DNA of 43,637 nt from Pelotomaculum sp. Lineage in GTDB: Bacteria > Bacillota > Desulfotomaculia > Desulfotomaculales > Pelotomaculaceae. Location: assembly GCA_018435055.1 (NCBI GenBank), contig JAHDOA010000019.1, positions 1 to 43,637 of the forward strand, given 5' to 3'. The notes under the pieces were generated by a model. The model was not told where the DNA came from. It saw nothing but the letters and a program-made list of their open reading frames with translations, and did no database searches. Below, in pieces: positions 16,021 through 24,313 of this stretch. Numbering within the stretch: position 1 is the stretch's first letter; each line of letters opens with the position of its first letter. A program made the translations under genes and the position numbers.

Positions 16021-17193
16021 CTATTTGTAGGATTTTTCATAGATGGCAACGCAGTCCTCCACGCTTAAAAGCACCCTGTCGCATTTAAACAAACGATCCA
16101 TGGTTTCCTTCGCATTTATAGCAAGGATCTCAAATTCCTCCGGCTTTATACCGTAGTCTGACATTTTCATGCCGGCAACGCCGCAGTCCTTTTGCAGCTT
16201 GACCAGCATCGTGGTGAAGTCCTCCGGTTTGTTTGCATCTTCCTTGCCCATCGCTTTTGCCATTTGGATAAAGCGGTCGTCACACACATGTTTCCCGATT
16301 AAGAATGTGAAATATGCTTCGCTTAGCATAATCAGCCCTGCGCCGTGCGGCAGCTCCTGATGGTACGCGCTCATGGCATGTTCCAGGGAATGATGACTGG
16401 TGGTAGAGCCGACTACCATCACAATGCCGGAGAGGTAACTACCAAACGCCATTTTTTCCCGGACGTCCAATTCGGCGCCATTATGTACTGCTTTGGGCAA
16501 GTTGCGGCTGATATGCTCGATGGCGGTAATAGCTATCATGTCGCTCATAAGGTTTGCACGATTTGAAATATAGCCTTCAGCGCTGTGAAAGAATGCGTCA
16601 AAGCCTTGATAGGCCGTGAATTCCGGCGGCACGCTAATCATTAGTTCAGGATCGATGATCGCGATTTTCGGGAACAACTCTTCAATGAAGCCGAAACCGA
16701 TTTTTTCGTGCGTTTCCATATTGGTAATAACACCCACGGCATCCGTTTCGCTTCCTGTGCCCGCAGTCGTTGTAATCGCAATTATGGGCAGGGGTTTGTT
16801 TTTAATCGGCATGCCTTTACCGGTTTTGCCGAGGGCGTAATCCCATAGATCGCCTTTGTTAGTTGCCGAAACAGCAATCGCCTTAGACGCGTCAATTACG
16901 CTCCCGCCGCCGAGGGCAACAATAAAATCACAGCCGTTTTCGCGGGCAAAAGCGCCGCCTTCTTCGACTGTCGTTTTCAGCGGGTTCGGCTGAATCCTGT
17001 CGAACACGACTGTTTCAACCCCCGCCTTGCGCAGTTGTTCCTCCGTGCGGGCAAGGTAGCCGCCAGCTTTGGCCGACTTGCCGCCAGAGATGACGATCAT
17101 TGCCTTTTTGCCGGGCATGGCCTGCCTGTGTAGTCGATTCAGCATTCCTGCGCCGAAAAGCGCCCTTGTCGGCACATAATAATTAAAACCCAT
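16021..17193 (-). CDS. Iron-containing alcohol dehydrogenase
   Basis: A 390-residue group III (Fe-dependent) alcohol dehydrogenase. The NAD(P)-binding half has FGAGMLNRLH, VALGGGSVIDASKAIA and the TTAGTGSETDAVGVI loop. The metal-binding half has GFDAFFHSAEGYIS and STTSHHSLEHAMSAYHQELPHG, with Asp and His residues in the iron-ligand positions (D193-like, H197, H262, H276 in other members). The family interconverts alcohols and aldehydes or ketones with NAD(P)H. The substrate is not determinable. GAAGGGAG lies before the ATG at 17193. The gene follows menA by 57 bp, same strand. Its TAG stop is directly followed by the MITE-like element, without any native spacer. Confidence 0.92.
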   Translation of the reverse strand: MGFNYYVPTRALFGAGMLNRLHRQAMPGKKAMIVISGGKSAKAGGYLARTEEQLRKAGVETVVFDRIQPNPLKTTVEEGGAFARENGCDFIVALGGGSVIDASKAIAVSATNKGDLWDYALGKTGKGMPIKNKPLPIIAITTTAGTGSETDAVGVITNMETHEKIGFGFIEELFPKIAIIDPELMISVPPEFTAYQGFDAFFHSAEGYISNRANLMSDMIAITAIEHISRNLPKAVHNGAELDVREKMAFGSYLSGIVMVVGSTTSHHSLEHAMSAYHQELPHGAGLIMLSEAYFTFLIGKHVCDDRFIQMAKAMGKEDANKPEDFTTMLVKLQKDCGVAGMKMSDYGIKPEEFEILAINAKETMDRLFKCDRVLLSVEDCVAIYEKSYK

Positions 17194-17250
17194 TTTATTT
17201 CGCTCCCTTCGCGATTATTGTTTCCAGGTTTCAGGGGTTGTCGCAAGCAC

Positions 17251-18189
17251 TCAGCTAAAGAGGATCCCCACAACCAAAAAAAGGCCGAAAAGGGTATTCG
17301 TTTGAGCCACACTTTTCATCGCAGGCATCATTTCCACCGGCAGTGTTTTACCGCGAAAGCCTTTTATTCCCTCTACAGCCTTGGGAATGCTGGCAAAGAC
17401 AATAAGTAGCCAGGGCGCCACTATCATCGCTAAAACTAAACATACAATCCACGCATAAGAAAAAATAAACATTCCGGAGAGAAATTTTACCGCCCTGTCC
17501 TTGCCTAGAATAATGGCTAAGGTCTGGCGTCCATTTTTTTTATCCCCATCCAGATCCCTGATATTATTTGACATTAAAATAGCGCCAATTAACACAGCAG
17601 AGGGTACCGATAAAAGAATAGTTGTATAATCAATCGTGCCGGTTTGGATAAAAAACGATAACAAAACAATAATAGAACCCATAAAAAAACCTGCCGTTAT
17701 TTCACCAAAAGGCGTATAAGCGATGGGACGGGGTCCGCCGGAATACAAATAACCCGCCAACATGCATACAGCCCCAACCAGCGCAACGAGCCAACTGCTC
17801 TTGTAGCATATAAAAATACCCAATAAAAGAGCTATAACTAAAAGAATAATAGCTGAATAAAAAACCGTCTTTTCCCCGAAACCGTCTCTAACAATTACGC
17901 CGCCAATGCCCACCGATTCCCTGGTATCCAGACCGCGTTTATAATCATAATACTCGTTAAAAACATTGGTAGCTCCCTGAATGAGCACACATGCAACCAG
18001 CATGGCTATAAAAACGGGCAGATCTATATGTCCAACTGCTGAAAACGCCAGGGACGTACCGATCAAAACCGGAACAAAAGAAGCCGTAAGAGTATGTGGG
18101 CGCATCAGGCGCCACCAGAACTGCGAGTTATTGATACCCTTTAAAGGAGCTTTTGGCAACCGTTTGTCTTTCCTTACTGTCTCTAGCAT
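17251..18189 (-). CDS. menA: UbiA-family prenyltransferase, probable MenA
   Basis: A 312-residue integral membrane prenyltransferase with about eight or nine helices. The two Asp-rich motifs are NVFNEYYDYKRGLD and NNIRDLDGDKKNGRQTLA, with the MenA-type LMRPHTLTASFVPVLIG start. MenA joins a polyprenyl chain to 1,4-dihydroxy-2-naphthoate in menaquinone synthesis. I chose ATG 18189, which has AGAGGTGG upstream; the longer frame to 18258 translates the repeat sequence and is not real. No other men genes are in the window. It lies just downstream of the RAYT unit, whose left repeat ends about 30 bp before this start, and precedes the dehydrogenase gene. Confidence 0.85.
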   Translation of the reverse strand: MLETVRKDKRLPKAPLKGINNSQFWWRLMRPHTLTASFVPVLIGTSLAFSAVGHIDLPVFIAMLVACVLIQGATNVFNEYYDYKRGLDTRESVGIGGVIVRDGFGEKTVFYSAIILLVIALLLGIFICYKSSWLVALVGAVCMLAGYLYSGGPRPIAYTPFGEITAGFFMGSIIVLLSFFIQTGTIDYTTILLSVPSAVLIGAILMSNNIRDLDGDKKNGRQTLAIILGKDRAVKFLSGMFIFSYAWIVCLVLAMIVAPWLLIVFASIPKAVEGIKGFRGKTLPVEMMPAMKSVAQTNTLFGLFLVVGILFS

Positions 18190-18218
18190 AAGCTCACCAC
18201 CTCTTGAAATTCCGGGGG

Positions 18219-19101
18219 GGGTGTCAGGGGGACGGGGTTGTTGACACTTTTTAAACAACCCTTTTACACCTTCAAAACAACACCCCTATTTACACCGGTA
18301 AGTCTTTCGATCTGTCTGATTGATAAGCGGTACCCTTCCTTAAGTTCTTTGAGATATTTATTCCTGGTTACCTTATCTAGCCTTTGTAGTTCTAAAGGAT
18401 TTTCAACCTGGCATACTTCCTTGATTATTTGCCCTGCTTCCTTATCCGTCAAACCTTGCCTATCTTGCATTTCCAAACATTGATCATCGTTTGCAGCCTT
18501 GCAAAACTGAATGATTTTTTCTACCGCCTTTCCTTTTGATGCGCCGAATAGTCCCAAAGCAAAACCAACGTCGACGAGCTGCGGCTTATTTATATACTCA
18601 CCCATGCTGCTCCATTGATAGTGTTCGATAGAGGTGGCAATTCCGGCTTTTAGCGGATTTTGATGGATGTACCTGAGGACGGTCAAGAAATAGCTATCAT
18701 TTTCCACCACTTCGCTTTTGAATCTATCTTGAAATAAATTCCCTATCCTTTCGTATTTCGCGTTGTACCAATAAACAAAACTACCACATATCCGGCGCAT
18801 AATCTGTTCCAGCGGTTCATTGCCGACCTTCAATAATAAATGCACATGGTTGTCCATTAAGCAGTAGGCATAAATCTCATATCCGCTTTTTTCCCTATAA
18901 TTTTGCAGGGTCAGAAGAAATCTCGAATAATCTTCATCGTCGTGAAAAATGTCCTGTCTGTTTATGCCCCTCATCATTATATGATAAATACCGCTGGCGC
19001 TTTTATCTCTAGCTTGTCTCGGCAAATGCCCACACCTCCCAATCCAATATTACCTTGAATTGGAAATGTTGTCAACAACCCCGTCCCCCTGACACCCCTG
19101 A
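18219..19101. mobile_element. RAYT unit: transposase gene between inverted REP copies
   Basis: The element spans an inverted pair of palindromes. The left core at 18221-18247 reads GTGTCAGGGGGACGGGGTTG, and the right core at 19067-19097 is the reverse complement arrangement. A single REP-associated tyrosine transposase lies between, on the minus strand. Between the start codon and the right repeat sits a CCAATT...GGATTGG hairpin also found in the copies at 124 and 40047. The unit lies between the ABC-F gene and menA. Confidence 0.75.
18264..19025 (-). CDS. REP-associated tyrosine transposase (RAYT, Y1_Tnp/HUH)
   Basis: A 253-residue HUH-type tyrosine transposase related to IS200/IS605 TnpA. 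The N-terminus MPRQARDKSASGIYHIMMRG is typical of RAYTs. The HUH metal site is in YCLMDNHVHLLLKV, and a probable catalytic Tyr lies in VLRYIHQNPLKAGI or the nearby FVYWYNAKYERI stretch. A C-terminal helix-turn-helix-like end, GYRLSIRQIERLTGVNRGVV, may bind the palindromes. The start is TTG at 19025 with GGGAGGTG 6 nt upstream. RAYTs are domesticated relatives of IS200 TnpA that recognise REP hairpins. Here the repeats flank the gene on both sides and recur at several other sites. Length and motifs look intact. Confidence 0.9.
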   Translation of the reverse strand: MPRQARDKSASGIYHIMMRGINRQDIFHDDEDYSRFLLTLQNYREKSGYEIYAYCLMDNHVHLLLKVGNEPLEQIMRRICGSFVYWYNAKYERIGNLFQDRFKSEVVENDSYFLTVLRYIHQNPLKAGIATSIEHYQWSSMGEYINKPQLVDVGFALGLFGASKGKAVEKIIQFCKAANDDQCLEMQDRQGLTDKEAGQIIKEVCQVENPLELQRLDKVTRNKYLKELKEGYRLSIRQIERLTGVNRGVVLKV

Positions 19102-19108
19102 CACCCCA

Positions 19109-21019
19109 TCAACTTTCAACAAGCGCAAGCCACTTTTCCATGTGCTCGTGCAGCTGGCTGCGGGCTTCCTCAAGTTTGCTTTGCCGCTCCTGGCAGGCTA
19201 CGTAATCCTGGTAAACCTCAGGTAGAAAAAGCTCCTCCTCGAGGCGGGAAATTATTCCCTCGAGATCAGCGATAGCCTGCTCCAGCTCTTCCACCCGGCG
19301 GCGCCGCATGCGTTTTTGCCGCTCTTCTTCCTTCTTCTGCAGGTAGTTTCTCTTTTCCGTACTTTCCGCCCGTGCCGGTTCGGCGCCGGCAGGCCTGCCC
19401 GCCTGCTGCTCCCGTTCCGCTTTTTTCGAAAAATAGTAATCGTAGTTGCCAAGGTAGCTGGAGATATCGCCGTTCGAGAGTTCCAGCACCCTGGTCGCTA
19501 TTTTATTAATGAAATACCGGTCGTGCGAGACAAACAAGATGGTACCCGGATAGCCGTCCAGGGCCTCCTCCAGCACCTCCTTGCCGGGCAGGTCCAGGTG
19601 GTTGGTGGGTTCGTCCAGGAGCAAAAAGTTTGCCTTCCGCAACATTAACGCTGCCAGGGCCAACCGGGATTTTTCGCCGCCGCTCAGATCAGCCACGTGT
19701 TTTTTTACCTCGTCTCCCGAAAATAAAAACCTGCCCAGCACTGTCCGTATATCCACCTCGTCCAGGTGGGGGTAACGGTCCCAGAGTTCGTGCAGGACCT
19801 GTTTGTCTCCGCTCAGGCCTTGCTGTTCTTGATCATAATAACCAAGCTGGACATGGCTGCCCAGCCTGATTCGCCCAGCCAGCGGCGGAAGGCGGCCGGC
19901 GATGGTCTTCAGGAGGGTGGATTTGCCGATACCGTTCGGGCCCACCAAAGCTACCCGCTCACCCCTGTTAATCTGTAAATCCAAACCGCTGGCCAGGGGC
20001 AGACCCGCGTACCCGATATCCAGCACGGCTATCTGCAACACCTCCATGCCGCTGGGACGCGCAGGGTTAAAGGAAAGTGCCACACGCCGCTCCCTGGCGG
20101 GGCGCTCCAGGCGCTCCATTTTTTCCAGCGCTTTGAGCCGGCTTTGCGCCCGCCTGGTGGTGTCCTTGGCGGCGATATTGCGCCGTACAAATTCCTCCTG
20201 GCGGGCGATTTCGGCTTGCTGGCGGTTGTATTCTTTCTGCTGCTGTGTGAGCAGGGCAGTTTTTTGTTGTACATACGAGCTATAGTTGCCGGTATAACGG
20301 GTAAGGCCGGCGGGGGTTAATTCATATATAATCTTGATCAGCGCGTCCAGGAAATAACGATCGTGCGATACCACCAGCACAGCGCCGCGATATGAGTTCA
20401 GGTACTGCTCCAGCCAGGCCAGGTTGTCCATGTCCAGGTAGTTGGTCGGTTCGTCCAGGATTAACAGATCCGGTTCGCCGAGCAGGCAGCGGGCCAGGGC
20501 CAGGCGGGTCTTCTGGCCTCCGCTTAAGGTGTTCACCGGTGTTGTGAGGTCTGACTCGGCAAATTTCAGGCCGCTCAGCACCATGCGGATGCTGGTCTCA
20601 TACTCGAAGCCTCCCCGGCTTTTAAACAATGCGTAAAGGTTGTCGTAGTCCTCCAGTAGTTGCCTGCTTGCCCCCTCGTCCGCTGAGGTTTCGGACATCT
20701 GCCGCTCCATTGCCCGCAGCTTTTTTTCCATATCAATAAGCGGTGTAAACACTGTAAGCATCTCGTCCCAGATGCCGCGTCCCGATTCCAGGCCGCCGTC
20801 CTGGGCCAGATAGGACAGCGACAGCCCTCTGGCTCTGGTAACCTCTCCCGCGTCGGGCGCCAGATCGCCGGTCAATATTTTCAAAAGGGTGGATTTGCCC
20901 GCCCCGTTGACGCCGACAATACCAGCCTTCTCTCCCTCTTGAACGGTGAGGCTGAGCCCGGTGAAAACCCGGTGAGAGCCGAAAGATTTTGCTATTTGCG
21001 CCGCCTGCAGCAGAATCAA
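19109..21019 (-). CDS. ABC-F family ATPase (Uup/YdiF/EttA-like)
   Basis: A 636-residue soluble tandem ABC ATPase with no membrane segment. Domain 1 has GVNGAGKST, LSGGQKTRLALARCLL and LLILDEPTNYLD. Domain 2 has GPNGIGKST, LSGGEKSRLALAALML and LLLDEPTNHLD. Between them lies the helical linker with NYSSYVQQKTALL and RRAQSRLKALEKMERL. A charged coiled-coil C-terminus of about 90 residues (residues 545-636, EKRNYLQKKEEERQKR) matches YdiF/Uup types. These proteins act on stalled ribosomes. The TTG start at 21019 has GGGGAG 7 nt upstream. No antibiotic-resistance specialisation can be argued. The gene ends 11 bp from the RAYT unit. Confidence 0.9.
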   Translation of the reverse strand: MILLQAAQIAKSFGSHRVFTGLSLTVQEGEKAGIVGVNGAGKSTLLKILTGDLAPDAGEVTRARGLSLSYLAQDGGLESGRGIWDEMLTVFTPLIDMEKKLRAMERQMSETSADEGASRQLLEDYDNLYALFKSRGGFEYETSIRMVLSGLKFAESDLTTPVNTLSGGQKTRLALARCLLGEPDLLILDEPTNYLDMDNLAWLEQYLNSYRGAVLVVSHDRYFLDALIKIIYELTPAGLTRYTGNYSSYVQQKTALLTQQQKEYNRQQAEIARQEEFVRRNIAAKDTTRRAQSRLKALEKMERLERPARERRVALSFNPARPSGMEVLQIAVLDIGYAGLPLASGLDLQINRGERVALVGPNGIGKSTLLKTIAGRLPPLAGRIRLGSHVQLGYYDQEQQGLSGDKQVLHELWDRYPHLDEVDIRTVLGRFLFSGDEVKKHVADLSGGEKSRLALAALMLRKANFLLLDEPTNHLDLPGKEVLEEALDGYPGTILFVSHDRYFINKIATRVLELSNGDISSYLGNYDYYFSKKAEREQQAGRPAGAEPARAESTEKRNYLQKKEEERQKRMRRRRVEELEQAIADLEGIISRLEEELFLPEVYQDYVACQERQSKLEEARSQLHEHMEKWLALVES

Positions 21020-21093
21020 GGCTGTTCTCCCCTTTCAACTATCCAGTTTACAATAGTTGACCGGGTTGGACAAGCGCCAAGCGGTTGACCGGG

Positions 21094-21122
21094 GTGTCAA
21101 CAACCCCGTCCCCCTGACACCC
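21094..21122 (+). repeat. REP-like palindrome copy
   Basis: GTGTCA pairs with TGACAC around ACAACCCCGTCCCCC. It lies in the spacer between the ABC-F start and the second molybdo-enzyme gene, followed by a partial second CCCTGGCACC. Confidence 0.85.
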
Positions 21123-21287
21123 CCTGGCACCCTTTAGTTTTATCAATAGGATTAATTAGTTATAAATATAAATCGAGACATCAATATATCTGGTTTGTCT
21201 ATATAATTTAATTATAATACCAATTAGTGAAAAAACTAAAATTTGTGCAATTGATATCGCAACCACCTTGCGGGGAGGATAAAAATA
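21123..21287 (+). promoter_or_regulatory. AT-rich promoter region of the molybdo-enzyme operon
   Basis: AT-rich sequence follows the repeat, with TATAAT-like boxes in TCTATATAATTTAATTATAA (about 21197-21216) but no clear -35. GGGGAGG lies 9 nt before the ATG at 21288. The region is not enough to place a start of transcription. Confidence 0.3.
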
Positions 21288-23531
21288 ATGACAAAACAAT
21301 TTGGGCAGGCAGTTGAAAACTGCGCTTTTACCCTGGAAGAAGCTAAAGCCTTCGCTCAGGAGGCTGGCGAACAAGTGACGCCCACATTTTGCGCCATGTG
21401 CGGGCCAAACCCCACATGCGGTATTTATGCCTTTGTCAAGGATGGCCGTTTTACCAGAGTGGCGGGCATGCTCGAATCCCCCCTCAACAAAGGAGGGGTA
21501 TGCCCCAAGGGCCATGCGGCGCCTCAATGGGTTTATTCTCCTGATCGCCTGAAAAAACCCTTGTTGCGCAAAGGCGCTAAAGGAGAAGGATTATTTCAGG
21601 AAATCACCTGGGATGAAGCTATTTCCATCATCGCGGACAAACTCCAGCAACAAAAGGCGCTATATGGTCCTGAATCACTGGCTATTCTATCCCCCGCCCA
21701 TCGTTCGTACAGCAATTATATCCGGCGTTTCCTTGTTGCCCATGGCAGCCCTAATTACGGACACAGCGGTATTTGCTATGTGCAACGGGAATTTGCTTTT
21801 ACCTACACTATCGGCTGCCAGCCCAGGTGCGATTATAAAAACGCCGACCTGATTATATTGTGGGGACGGCAGCCGATCTATTCCGGTCCGGCTATGGGGG
21901 CAGCAAGGAGCCTGGTTGCAGCCAAACGGCGCGGAGCAAAAATTATTGCCATTAAACCGTCAGTGGAGCCCGATGTCGGAATGGCTGATATCTGGGCGCC
22001 CTTGCGACCTGGAACCGACGCCGCGCTGGCCCTTTCCATGCTGAACGTCATTGTTGATGAAAACGTGATTGACGAAAAGTTTGTCGAAACCTGGTGCTAT
22101 GGTTATGAACAGCTGCGGGAACATGTGCGGAAATACCCGCCGGAATGGGGGGAACGGATTTCCGGCGTGCCGGCCGCACAAATCCGGGAAATCGCCCGGC
22201 TGTATGCCACCACCAAAGCGGCGACCATCGATCTGGGCAATGGTGTCGAGCATGCCCCTTCATCCAACGACGCCATCCGTGCAGTGGCAATCCTGATGGC
22301 TATCACCGGACATTTGGACCGGCCTGGCGGAAACCTGCTTGTTGGCGTCAGGAGCGGCATGCCCAGCCCCAAAACTGTCAACCTGGCGGGGCGTTACACA
22401 CAAGAAATGGTGGATAAGCTGGTCGCCCCGGAATTCCCCAGGGTTTTCCAACCCTTTTGGGGAGGCACATCTTCCGCCTACTACAGGATTTTCGACAGCG
22501 TGCTGACTGAAAAACCATATCCAATCCGGACAATTATTGCGCCCGGGACCCAGCCCACAGTAAGTAACCGTGGCAGCAAACGGGTTGTTGAGGCGCTTAA
22601 AAAAGTGGACTTTTATGTGGTGCTGGACGTAACCCGCACCGCCGATATGAACTACGCAGATGTCGTATTACCTGTCAGTACACCTTATGAAACTGACCAT
22701 CCCTTCGAGTTCCGGGGCAATTGGCTTATGGCCCGGAACAAAGTCATTGAGCCGCTGGGCGATTACAAGTCAATGTATGAATTCTTCCTGGATCTGGGGG
22801 TACGGATGGGGTATGGGGAAGATTTTTGGCATGGTAGTATCACAGACTGCCAGAACTACCAGTTAACCCCTTTCGATTTGACGATTGAAAAATTGCGTGA
22901 ATATCCTTTTGGCCTGATTTTTAAAGCAAAGAGAAACGCCCCGTCCTATGAAAACTATTCCCGGGTTTTCCAGCGCCGCAGCACCGCGCTGAGCCGTGAA
23001 CCCTATCTGCCGCAAGGAAAGGTGGCCATTTACAACACTACTTTCGAACGTGAAGGGTTTAATCCCCTGCCCGAATGGCGGGAACCGCCGGAAAGCATCA
23101 CCGGCGCCCCGGAACTGACCGGGAAGTACCCTTTGATCCTGTCCGATTATCATACCTCCAAGGCATACTCAGCGGCCTGGCAGCGGAATGTGCCCTACCT
23201 GCGCGAGATACAGCCGTTTCCAACGCTGCATATCCACCCGGCAACCGCGGCTGCCCGGGGCATCAAAAATCATGACTGGATCATCGTGGAATCTTCCCAT
23301 GGCTGGATGAAAGTAAAGGCTGAATTGTACCCCGGGATACGCCCCGATACGGTAATGATCCTGCATGGCTGGTGGCAGGGCTGCCGGGAGCTCGGTTTTG
23401 GCGATTTGCCGATACTGGACGGCGGAGCCAATGTTAATATTATGTATAGCGTCGATCCTGATAAGGCGTTCGATCCATTAATAACCGCCATGAGCAGCCA
23501 GACACTGGTGGAGGTGCGTAAATATGAGTGA
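21288..23531 (+). CDS. Molybdopterin oxidoreductase catalytic subunit (acetylene-hydratase/transhydroxylase-like)
   Basis: A 747-residue cytosolic DMSO-reductase-family subunit without a Tat signal. The N-terminal [4Fe-4S] site is CAMCGPNPTC with KGGVCPKGH. YSPDRLKKPLLRKG and EITWDEAISIIADKL follow. The probable Mo ligand is Cys in YGHSGICYVQREF. LRPGTDAALALSMLNVI and GNGVEHAPSSND lie in the middle, and the C-terminal domain (YPLILSDYHTSKAYSAAW, ARGIKNHDWIIVESSHG) binds the pterins. The length, cytosolic location and several stretches recall acetylene hydratase and pyrogallol-phloroglucinol transhydroxylase large subunits, as I remember them. The substrate is not established. Its stop overlaps the ferredoxin-like gene (ATG inside the end), so the two form one enzyme. 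Confidence 0.87.
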   Translation: MTKQFGQAVENCAFTLEEAKAFAQEAGEQVTPTFCAMCGPNPTCGIYAFVKDGRFTRVAGMLESPLNKGGVCPKGHAAPQWVYSPDRLKKPLLRKGAKGEGLFQEITWDEAISIIADKLQQQKALYGPESLAILSPAHRSYSNYIRRFLVAHGSPNYGHSGICYVQREFAFTYTIGCQPRCDYKNADLIILWGRQPIYSGPAMGAARSLVAAKRRGAKIIAIKPSVEPDVGMADIWAPLRPGTDAALALSMLNVIVDENVIDEKFVETWCYGYEQLREHVRKYPPEWGERISGVPAAQIREIARLYATTKAATIDLGNGVEHAPSSNDAIRAVAILMAITGHLDRPGGNLLVGVRSGMPSPKTVNLAGRYTQEMVDKLVAPEFPRVFQPFWGGTSSAYYRIFDSVLTEKPYPIRTIIAPGTQPTVSNRGSKRVVEALKKVDFYVVLDVTRTADMNYADVVLPVSTPYETDHPFEFRGNWLMARNKVIEPLGDYKSMYEFFLDLGVRMGYGEDFWHGSITDCQNYQLTPFDLTIEKLREYPFGLIFKAKRNAPSYENYSRVFQRRSTALSREPYLPQGKVAIYNTTFEREGFNPLPEWREPPESITGAPELTGKYPLILSDYHTSKAYSAAWQRNVPYLREIQPFPTLHIHPATAAARGIKNHDWIIVESSHGWMKVKAELYPGIRPDTVMILHGWWQGCRELGFGDLPILDGGANVNIMYSVDPDKAFDPLITAMSSQTLVEVRKYE

Positions 23532-24051
23532 TGAGCAATGGGGATTTATTTTCAATAAAGACAGCTGCATTCAATGCCATGGATGCGAGGTTGCTTGCAA
23601 AACCTGGCGCGCTGTTGCCCTGGGAGTAAATTGGCGGCGGGTAATCAACCTCTGGAGCGGCGAGTACCCCCATATCACCTGCTCGTCAGCTTCGATTGCC
23701 TGTATGCATTGTGAAGAACCCGCCTGCGTGGACGTGTGCCCAACGGGGGCCGTCAACAAACGCGGCGCCGGCGGGATTGTGCTGGTTGACGCCAGAAAAT
23801 GCATCGGCTGCCAGGCTTGCCTGGATGCCTGTCCCTTTAAGGCGCCCCAATTTGGGCTGGACGGTGTCATGCAAAAATGTGACATGTGCCTTTCGGGAAA
23901 AGCGGATGCGCCGAATTTCTCACAAAAAGCGCCGCCCTGTGTCAATACATGCCCCACCGGGGCACTGGCGCTGCGAAAAATGACGGTGGCGCAAAAAAAG
24001 GAAGCCGAGCAAACTATGATTGACTTGCTAAATATCAGCAAGAAACGCTAA
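23524..24051 (+). CDS. Four-cluster ferredoxin subunit (DmsB/PsrB-like)
   Basis: A 175-residue electron-transfer subunit with four [4Fe-4S] clusters. The cysteine groups run CIQCHGCEVAC; CMHCEEPACVDVCPTGA; CIGCQACLDACP; then CDMC with CVNTCPTG. This is the DmsB/PsrB/transhydroxylase small-subunit arrangement. The ATG at 23524 overlaps the catalytic gene by 8 bp, a common sign of translational coupling. No membrane anchor subunit follows, so electrons would be passed inside the cytoplasm or between clusters. The gene ends in TAA at 24051, followed by a hairpin at 24079-24116. Confidence 0.9.
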   Translation: MSDEQWGFIFNKDSCIQCHGCEVACKTWRAVALGVNWRRVINLWSGEYPHITCSSASIACMHCEEPACVDVCPTGAVNKRGAGGIVLVDARKCIGCQACLDACPFKAPQFGLDGVMQKCDMCLSGKADAPNFSQKAPPCVNTCPTGALALRKMTVAQKKEAEQTMIDLLNISKKR

Positions 24052-24078
24052 CAGATATAGAATCGCCCTTATATAAAA

Positions 24079-24116
24079 ATAAGGCATCTGCCCCAGCAAG
24101 CTTATTATTGCCTTAT
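24079..24116 (+). repeat. Hairpin after the ferredoxin gene
   Basis: ATAAGGCA pairs with TGCCTTAT around a 22-nt loop, 28 bp after the stop. It may be a weak terminator; no good U-tract follows. The rest of the spacer up to 24286 shows nothing else. Confidence 0.4.
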
Positions 24117-24286
24117 ATAATATGTTCCAGGCGCCCCGAAACGCCACTCCTTCCTTAATATAAAGACCTGTATAGCTCTCCCCTGGTCTGCTCCAGACAA
24201 GCCTGAGCATAGGGAAGATAACAGGAATATTCAGGCTAGCAGTAAAATGATTCAACTGACATATCCTGCAATCGCGCATCTCCAGG

Positions 24287-24313
24287 GTGTCAACAACCCC
24301 GTCCCCCTGACAC
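24287..24313 (-). repeat. REP-like palindrome overlapping the histidine kinase 3' end
   Basis: The palindrome (TGTCA/TGACA around the ACCCCGTCCCC loop) lies across the end of the kinase gene. Its last codons and TGA stop come from the repeat, giving the tail [10 protein letters not shown]. Confidence 0.85.

Noticed and set aside
18190-18258. 23-codon N-terminal extension of MenA
   Set aside because: It is a translation of the repeat, while a good ribosome-binding site lies before 18189.
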